Of a stretch of DNA of 11,184 bases, positions 8,201-11,184 are shown piece by piece. Source of the DNA: DATDPY01 sp964395765. Its GTDB lineage: Bacteria; Bacteroidota; Bacteroidia; Cytophagales; Cyclobacteriaceae. The stretch is from NCBI GenBank assembly GCA_964395765.1, contig CAYNCU010000142.1:1-11184 (forward strand), read 5' to 3'. Each line of letters starts with the position of its first letter. Positions within the stretch are counted from its first letter, which is position 1. The translations under genes were made by a program, and so were the position numbers. The notes below the pieces were generated by a model. It had not been told where the DNA came from. It saw nothing but the letters and a program-made list of their open reading frames with translations, and did no database searches.

Positions 8201-8262
8201 ACAGAAGGAACACCTGGGTTAGGTCATATTCCTTATCCCTGGGCGTACAATTAGGCCTTTAA
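5221..8262 (+). CDS. SusC/RagA family TonB-linked outer membrane transporter
   Basis: A 1013-residue outer-membrane receptor that imports a nutrient, typically an oligosaccharide or peptide, using TonB energy, with a SusD-type lipoprotein as lid. Residues 1-20 are a signal peptide (MKRFLLASLVVLISGTFLFA, likely cleaved before Q21). A carboxypeptidase-regulatory-like domain follows (about 24-98, with the GIPGVNVVIQGT segment), then a TonB-box-like EVVVVGYGT (105-113) and the plug (about 115-228) with LIQGKVAGL (142-150) and the SusC signature IYGTRGSSGVILVTTKKG (213-230). The remainder is the beta barrel. There is no STN signalling domain, so direct control of an anti-sigma factor is unlikely. 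The last residue is Leu where barrels usually end in an aromatic residue. The SusD-like gene follows after 41 bases. The substrate is not predictable. Confidence 0.96.
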   Translation: MKRFLLASLVVLISGTFLFAQERSVSGTVKDAATGEGIPGVNVVIQGTTSGTVTDIDGKYQLQVPSGAVTLVFSYVGYKTITQEVAATQTTADISLQSEVTALSEVVVVGYGTQQKKEITSSVTNVTSDQFNKGNVNNPVQLIQGKVAGLSISRPGANPNEGYDIRLRGLSTVGENTGPLVVIDGVIGGSLDNLDPNDIESIDVLKDASAAAIYGTRGSSGVILVTTKKGKEGTFNINYDGYVTMEAPAKFVPVMTAAEWRNLNNTLPTHPGTDFLNSTDWLKAITRTAYSNVHNISLSGGTKQTSYRASINLHDVQGIEITTGSKDLNARLNIQQKALNDKLTLTLNTSGTYRKINYGGGTDPNTGTSAAFRYATIYNPTAPITVNANTKLPAGYPVSFFDQWDGYFNQVLFDYYNPVQIIKENKADGIAEDMNIAGRANYEIVKGLNLDLFYSLENNGIWKGQYYDKNSYYTGQNVNGQATQQWDNSFDHQFDGTVNWSGDLGSGINLSAVAGYSYQEYIYQGFYAQGGNLLSDAFTYNNLAAAKQFADGLGTVTAYKNSYKDIAFFGRANLNINETYFLSATLRHEGNSRFGVNNKWGNFPAVSVGVELANLLNVPAIDNLKVRGSFGITGQLPGNSYQSLDRWTKVGNFYYQGAFISAYGPNFNLNPNLKWEKLQEIDVGADFSLLGSKIYGSLDFYTRKTTDLILDFNVPQPPNFAATTVANVGDIQNVGAELAVSWKAVNLPFMTYTPGITYTRYISNKIISLSKGEYQYGGGGGYQDLDDYGSPGQNGTPIIRVQEGKPIGQIYGLVFDHIDETGNWVFKDVNGDGVASGGNEDRTVIGNGLPKWEGGFTNTFTFGKNIDLNFFFRGVFGHDLVNQFRGFYEVPNLINEFNVMKSAVDVKSPGGVLLSTNSGKFSSYNVEKGSFVKLDNITLGYRIPMKEGSGVKNLRFYLSGNNLLCITGYTGVDPEVRYTDPEDTSDGPLVPGIDRRNTWVRSYSLSLGVQLGL

Positions 8263-8303
8263 TCACGTGTTAATCGATTGGTAAAAAAAGAAAAAATATA
8301 ATA

Positions 8304-9995
8304 ATGAAAAGGAAATATTTAATCGGGAAAATGCTGTTGGCGGGTTTATTGGTTACAGGAATCAACCAGTCCTGTACAAACCTTGATGAACAGCTTTACG
8401 ACCAGGTAACCCCTGAAAAATTCCTGCAGGGCCAGCAACAATTTGTTTCGGCTCTCGGTACAGCCTATTCCAGTCTGGGTAGTTATGCCAGTGGAAATAT
8501 CCAGGAATTAAGGGAAATCTCAACTGACGAAATGGTAGTACCAACCCGCGGATCCGACTGGGATGATGGGGGTGAACACAGAAGATGCTTCCTTCATAAC
8601 CAGAATAATGAAGACCCGTTGGTAAGTGGTTCTTGGTCATTTTGTTATGGCGGTATCAGCAACTGTAACAGGAATATTGAATTATTCACAAACCTGGTTA
8701 GCAGTGGCCAGGTGGATGCAGACCTCGCGGCATCTTATATTGCCGAACTGAAAGTTTTGCGTGAATTCTTCTATTATCAGGCAATGAATTTATACGGGAA
8801 TATTCCGGTGGTAACTTCCTACTCGGATGCCAACCCACAGCCGCCCACAGTACCTGAAAAGGATGTATATGCATTCATCGAAGGCAGCCTTAAGGACAAT
8901 GTTCCTTTATTAACCCGGACTACCGGAGGTGTTGCTTACGGAAGGTTCAATTACTGGGCAGGTAGATTCCTGCAGGCTAAATTATACCTGAACGCAAAAG
9001 TATATACCGGAACGGCTCATTGGGCCGAAGCTGAAGCCATGTGCGATACAATCATAAACAGCGGAAATTTTGACTTACAGGCAGATTTCTTCAGTAATTT
9101 CAGCGCTGATAATACCGGTACAAAGGAAATGTTATTCGCCATACCTTATGACCAGGTATTCTACCAGGGATTTAATATGGATATGATGACCCTGCATTAT
9201 GGTAGCCAGTTTACCTACAATCTGACCTCTCAACCATGGAACGGCTTCTGTTCTCTGGAGGAATTTTATAATTCCTTTGAAGATAAGGACCTTCGAAAGG
9301 GAGACGCCGGAACTTTGGATGGCCCTGCTACGAAAAGAGGAAGCTTTGTTGCCGGGTATCAATATAATTCGGACGGTACACCGGTTATAGACAATGGCGC
9401 TGAACAGAAAGATCCTAGTGCTCCTGACAAACCTTACGATCCTGATGGACCACAGGTGAATTTCACTCCGAAAATAGCCGAGCTTGGCCCGAATACATTA
9501 CGTCAGTCGGGTGTAAGAATCGGGAAATGGGAATTTGCCAGCGGTGCTACTGAAAACATGAACAATGACCTCGCCGTTTTCCGTTATTCCGACGTATTGT
9601 TGATGAAGGCGGAAGCCATCTGGCGTCAGAATGGCAACTCATCCGATCCTACGGCACTGGCATTGGTTAACCAGGTCAGGGCAAGAGCGGGTGTTGAACC
9701 TTTAACAACGCTTGACGGAGCTTTGAGCTTTGATATGGCCGGAGGCCCCGTACCGGGCGGTGAATTGTTCAATGAAAGAGGCCGCGAGTTATTTGCTGAA
9801 CAATGGCGCAGGCAGGACCTGATTCGCTGGGGATTTTATAATATGAAGAATGCCGATGGAACGAAGCTGGCTTGGGGAATACCGGACAATATTGTCGGTG
9901 ATAAATACAATACGGCTCCGACAACTGTTCTTTGGCCGATCCCGAAGGATCAGACCGATGTAAACCCGAACCTCGTTCAGAACCCGGGCTATTAA
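8304..9995 (+). CDS. RagB/SusD family nutrient uptake outer membrane lipoprotein
   Basis: A 563-residue surface lipoprotein that binds the substrate and closes over the SusC-like barrel encoded just upstream. The N-terminus has a charged start, a hydrophobic core and a lipobox-like end with Cys24 (GINQSC), followed by acidic residues at 28-29. The SusD-like N-terminal domain is marked by REISTDEMVVPTRGSDWDDGG (70-90) and the helical repeat region by SYIAELKVLREFFYYQAMNLYG. The C-terminal SusD domain shows FRYSDVLLMKAEAIW and the family hallmark NERGRELFAEQWRRQDLIRWG (490-510), then WPIPKDQTDVNPNLVQNPGY at the very end, typical of intact members. It shares a transcript with the SusC-like gene and is followed by a strong terminator. 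No glycan-binding residues can be named by eye. Confidence 0.96.
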   Translation: MKRKYLIGKMLLAGLLVTGINQSCTNLDEQLYDQVTPEKFLQGQQQFVSALGTAYSSLGSYASGNIQELREISTDEMVVPTRGSDWDDGGEHRRCFLHNQNNEDPLVSGSWSFCYGGISNCNRNIELFTNLVSSGQVDADLAASYIAELKVLREFFYYQAMNLYGNIPVVTSYSDANPQPPTVPEKDVYAFIEGSLKDNVPLLTRTTGGVAYGRFNYWAGRFLQAKLYLNAKVYTGTAHWAEAEAMCDTIINSGNFDLQADFFSNFSADNTGTKEMLFAIPYDQVFYQGFNMDMMTLHYGSQFTYNLTSQPWNGFCSLEEFYNSFEDKDLRKGDAGTLDGPATKRGSFVAGYQYNSDGTPVIDNGAEQKDPSAPDKPYDPDGPQVNFTPKIAELGPNTLRQSGVRIGKWEFASGATENMNNDLAVFRYSDVLLMKAEAIWRQNGNSSDPTALALVNQVRARAGVEPLTTLDGALSFDMAGGPVPGGELFNERGRELFAEQWRRQDLIRWGFYNMKNADGTKLAWGIPDNIVGDKYNTAPTTVLWPIPKDQTDVNPNLVQNPGY

Positions 9996-10016
9996 TAGAA
10001 AAACATTATATTGATG

Positions 10017-10052
10017 AAAAAGAGGCTGCTTTTGAAACAGCCTCTTTTTTTT
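10017..10052 (+). terminator. Intrinsic terminator of the SusC/SusD operon
   Basis: AAAAGAGGCTG (10018-10028) pairs perfectly with CAGCCTCTTTT (10038-10048) around a nine-base loop, and the T run continues to 10052. It begins 23 bases after the SusD-like stop codon. The A run on the left side means it could also work in the other direction, but no minus-strand gene is near. Confidence 0.93.
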
Positions 10053-10354
10053 AATTTGTACCCGGGTAGCCTGAGATTAGAAATGATTTTCATCCATATA
10101 GAACTTTATTAGATCAATTCCTCCTCGCCCGGTAATTACCACCTCCTTACCGTGTGACCTCTCTTAAATACGAACACAAGACCTTTGATCAACTTCCAGG
10201 GTTTTTTAAAATTGTATTTAAAATGAATTATTGAACGTTTATTATTAAAATAGAAAGGCATTAATTATTTTCTGGTTAGGGGAGAGTTAATTCAAATGCG
10301 ACCTATTTTTGATAGTGAGGATATAAATAGTTTTAATAAAAGTATAGAGCCTGT
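10053..10354. other. Intergenic region between the SusD-like gene and the FG-GAP lipoprotein
   Basis: About 300 bases with no intact gene. The right part holds a -7 element at 10304-10311. The left part is unusual: on the minus strand a stop-free stretch from 10163 to 10077 contains a GA-rich ribosome-binding-like site (complement of 10121-10126) and a frame ending IDLIKFYMDENHF before a TAA. This may be a gene remnant; see the findings. Confidence 0.5.
10304..10311 (+). promoter_or_regulatory. Candidate -7 promoter element for the FG-GAP lipoprotein gene
   Basis: TATTTTTG is an exact TAnnTTTG match, identical to the octamer of the 16S promoter and like it preceded by ACC. It puts transcription start near 10317-10319 and the GTG start about 37 bases later. 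No clear TTG stands 19-21 bases upstream. Because the preceding operon ends in a strong terminator, an own promoter is expected here. Confidence 0.5.
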
Positions 10355-11184
10355 GTGAAAAAATTTATCCCTTATTGTCTTCTTCTTTTTTCTTTATTAT
10401 CCTGTAAGGACGGCCGCGAAAAATTATCTGATTACCCTCGCCCCCTTTTTACACTTACCGATAATAAAAAAGCGGGTATTGATTTCATCAATCAATTAAA
10501 ATATACAGAAGAGTTTAATACCTATACCTACCGGAATTTTTATAACGGAGGCGGGGTAGCCCTGGGAGATATAAATAACGACGGTCTGATCGATATTTAT
10601 TTTACAGGGAACCTCGTCGGTAATAAATTATACCTGAATAAAGGTAATTTTAAATTTGAAGATATAACGGACAAGGCAGGCGTTGCATGTAAAGGTGTCT
10701 GGTCAACAGGCGCCAGTATCGTTGACATTAACGGTGACGGCTGGCCGGATATATTTGTTTGTAAATCGGGCCTGGTGAAGGGGGGTGACCGGAGCAATGA
10801 CCTGTTCATCAATAACCACGATCTCACCTTTACCAATAAGGCCAAAGAATACGGAGTGGCGGATGTCGGGCTGTCTACCCAGGCCGCTTTTTTCGATTAT
10901 GATAAGGATGGGGATTTGGATATGTATCTATTGAATAATGCCTATCGTTCAGTGGAAGGGTATGATCTCACGAAAAATCAACGCACCATCAGGGATCCGA
11001 ACGGAGGAAATAAATTATACAGGAATGACGGTGATCATTTTACCGACGTCAGCGCCCAGGCCGGTATTTATGGAAGTGCCATTGGATTCGGGCTGGGGGT
11101 CACCATCAGTGACATTAACGGGGACGGATGGCCTGATATATATGTATCCAACGATTTTTTCGAGAAGGACTATTTGTATATCAA
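10355..11184 (+). CDS. FG-GAP/VCBS repeat lipoprotein, CRTAC1-like (partial, runs off right edge)
   Basis: The frame opens with GTG at 10355; it is the first possible start after an in-frame TAA at 10337-10339, and no ATG precedes the conserved part. The first 276 residues are present. The N-terminus, MKKFIPYCLLLFSLLSC, is a lipoprotein signal with lipobox LLSC and Cys17. Four FG-GAP-type blade motifs with calcium-binding-like acidic loops follow: GDINNDGLID (71-80), VDINGDGWPD (123-132), FDYDKDGDLD (180-189) and SDINGDGWPD (252-261). These predict a beta-propeller exposed on the cell surface or in the periplasm. Full-length members are often about 1,100 residues and end in an ASPIC/UnbV domain, which cannot be checked here. 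It follows the SusC/SusD genes with its own promoter. Its function is unknown; a role with the transporter is inference. Confidence 0.9.
   Translation, partial: MKKFIPYCLLLFSLLSCKDGREKLSDYPRPLFTLTDNKKAGIDFINQLKYTEEFNTYTYRNFYNGGGVALGDINNDGLIDIYFTGNLVGNKLYLNKGNFKFEDITDKAGVACKGVWSTGASIVDINGDGWPDIFVCKSGLVKGGDRSNDLFINNHDLTFTNKAKEYGVADVGLSTQAAFFDYDKDGDLDMYLLNNAYRSVEGYDLTKNQRTIRDPNGGNKLYRNDGDHFTDVSAQAGIYGSAIGFGLGVTISDINGDGWPDIYVSNDFFEKDYLYI

Noticed and set aside
10597..10845. An 82-codon minus-strand open frame within the FG-GAP lipoprotein gene
   Set aside because: The plus strand carries clear repeated propeller motifs across the same bases, so the minus frame is a shadow.

Overview
This window comes from a member of the Bacteroidota. 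The left edge is the 5' end of a 16S rRNA gene with a Bacteroidota-like sequence. The recognisable promoters fit the Bacteroidota -33/-7 pattern (TTTG and TAnnTTTG), Shine-Dalgarno sequences are weak or absent, and the right half carries a SusC/SusD outer-membrane uptake pair, a hallmark of the phylum. The order or genus cannot be fixed by eye; Cytophagales/Chitinophagales-like is a guess.

Layout. Bases 1-4632 are a minus-strand housekeeping block. Read in the direction of transcription it is rpmH (ribosomal protein L34, 4632-4477), rnpA (RNase P protein, ending at 3780), a C-terminal-processing S41 peptidase (3783-2122, overlapping rnpA by 4 bases), tsaB (t6A tRNA modification, 1973-1266), a DUF2480-family protein (1264-752, one base after tsaB), and then a separate rRNA operon. 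The rRNA promoter lies near 498-529, its leader of about 225 bases follows, and 16S begins near 266 and runs off the left edge. Bases 530-751 hold no gene but contain short degenerate repeats.

Bases 4633-5220 form an AT-rich divergent intergenic region with the rpmH promoter candidate, two small hairpins and presumably the promoter of the plus-strand half. Bases 5221-9995 encode a SusC-like TonB-dependent transporter and its SusD-like lipoprotein partner, closed by a strong intrinsic terminator at 10017-10052. After about 300 noncoding bases, a GTG-started FG-GAP/VCBS-repeat lipoprotein begins at 10355, behind its own -7 element, and runs off the right edge.

How the genes work together. The left block serves RNA maturation and translation: L34, RNase P (tRNA 5' ends), TsaB (t6A37) and rRNA, plus one envelope protease. 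The right block is a surface nutrient-uptake module: SusC barrel, SusD lid, and an adjacent surface-type lipoprotein with calcium-binding-like repeats. No glycan-degrading enzyme, ECF sigma/anti-sigma pair or hybrid two-component regulator is visible, so the transported substrate is unknown. I see no CRISPR array, insertion sequence, tRNA gene or clear phage element. Nothing here is convincingly a new system. The most useful leads are the shared -7 element, the crossing helices in the rRNA leader, the SusCD plus FG-GAP lipoprotein arrangement, and a possible gene remnant at 10077-10163.
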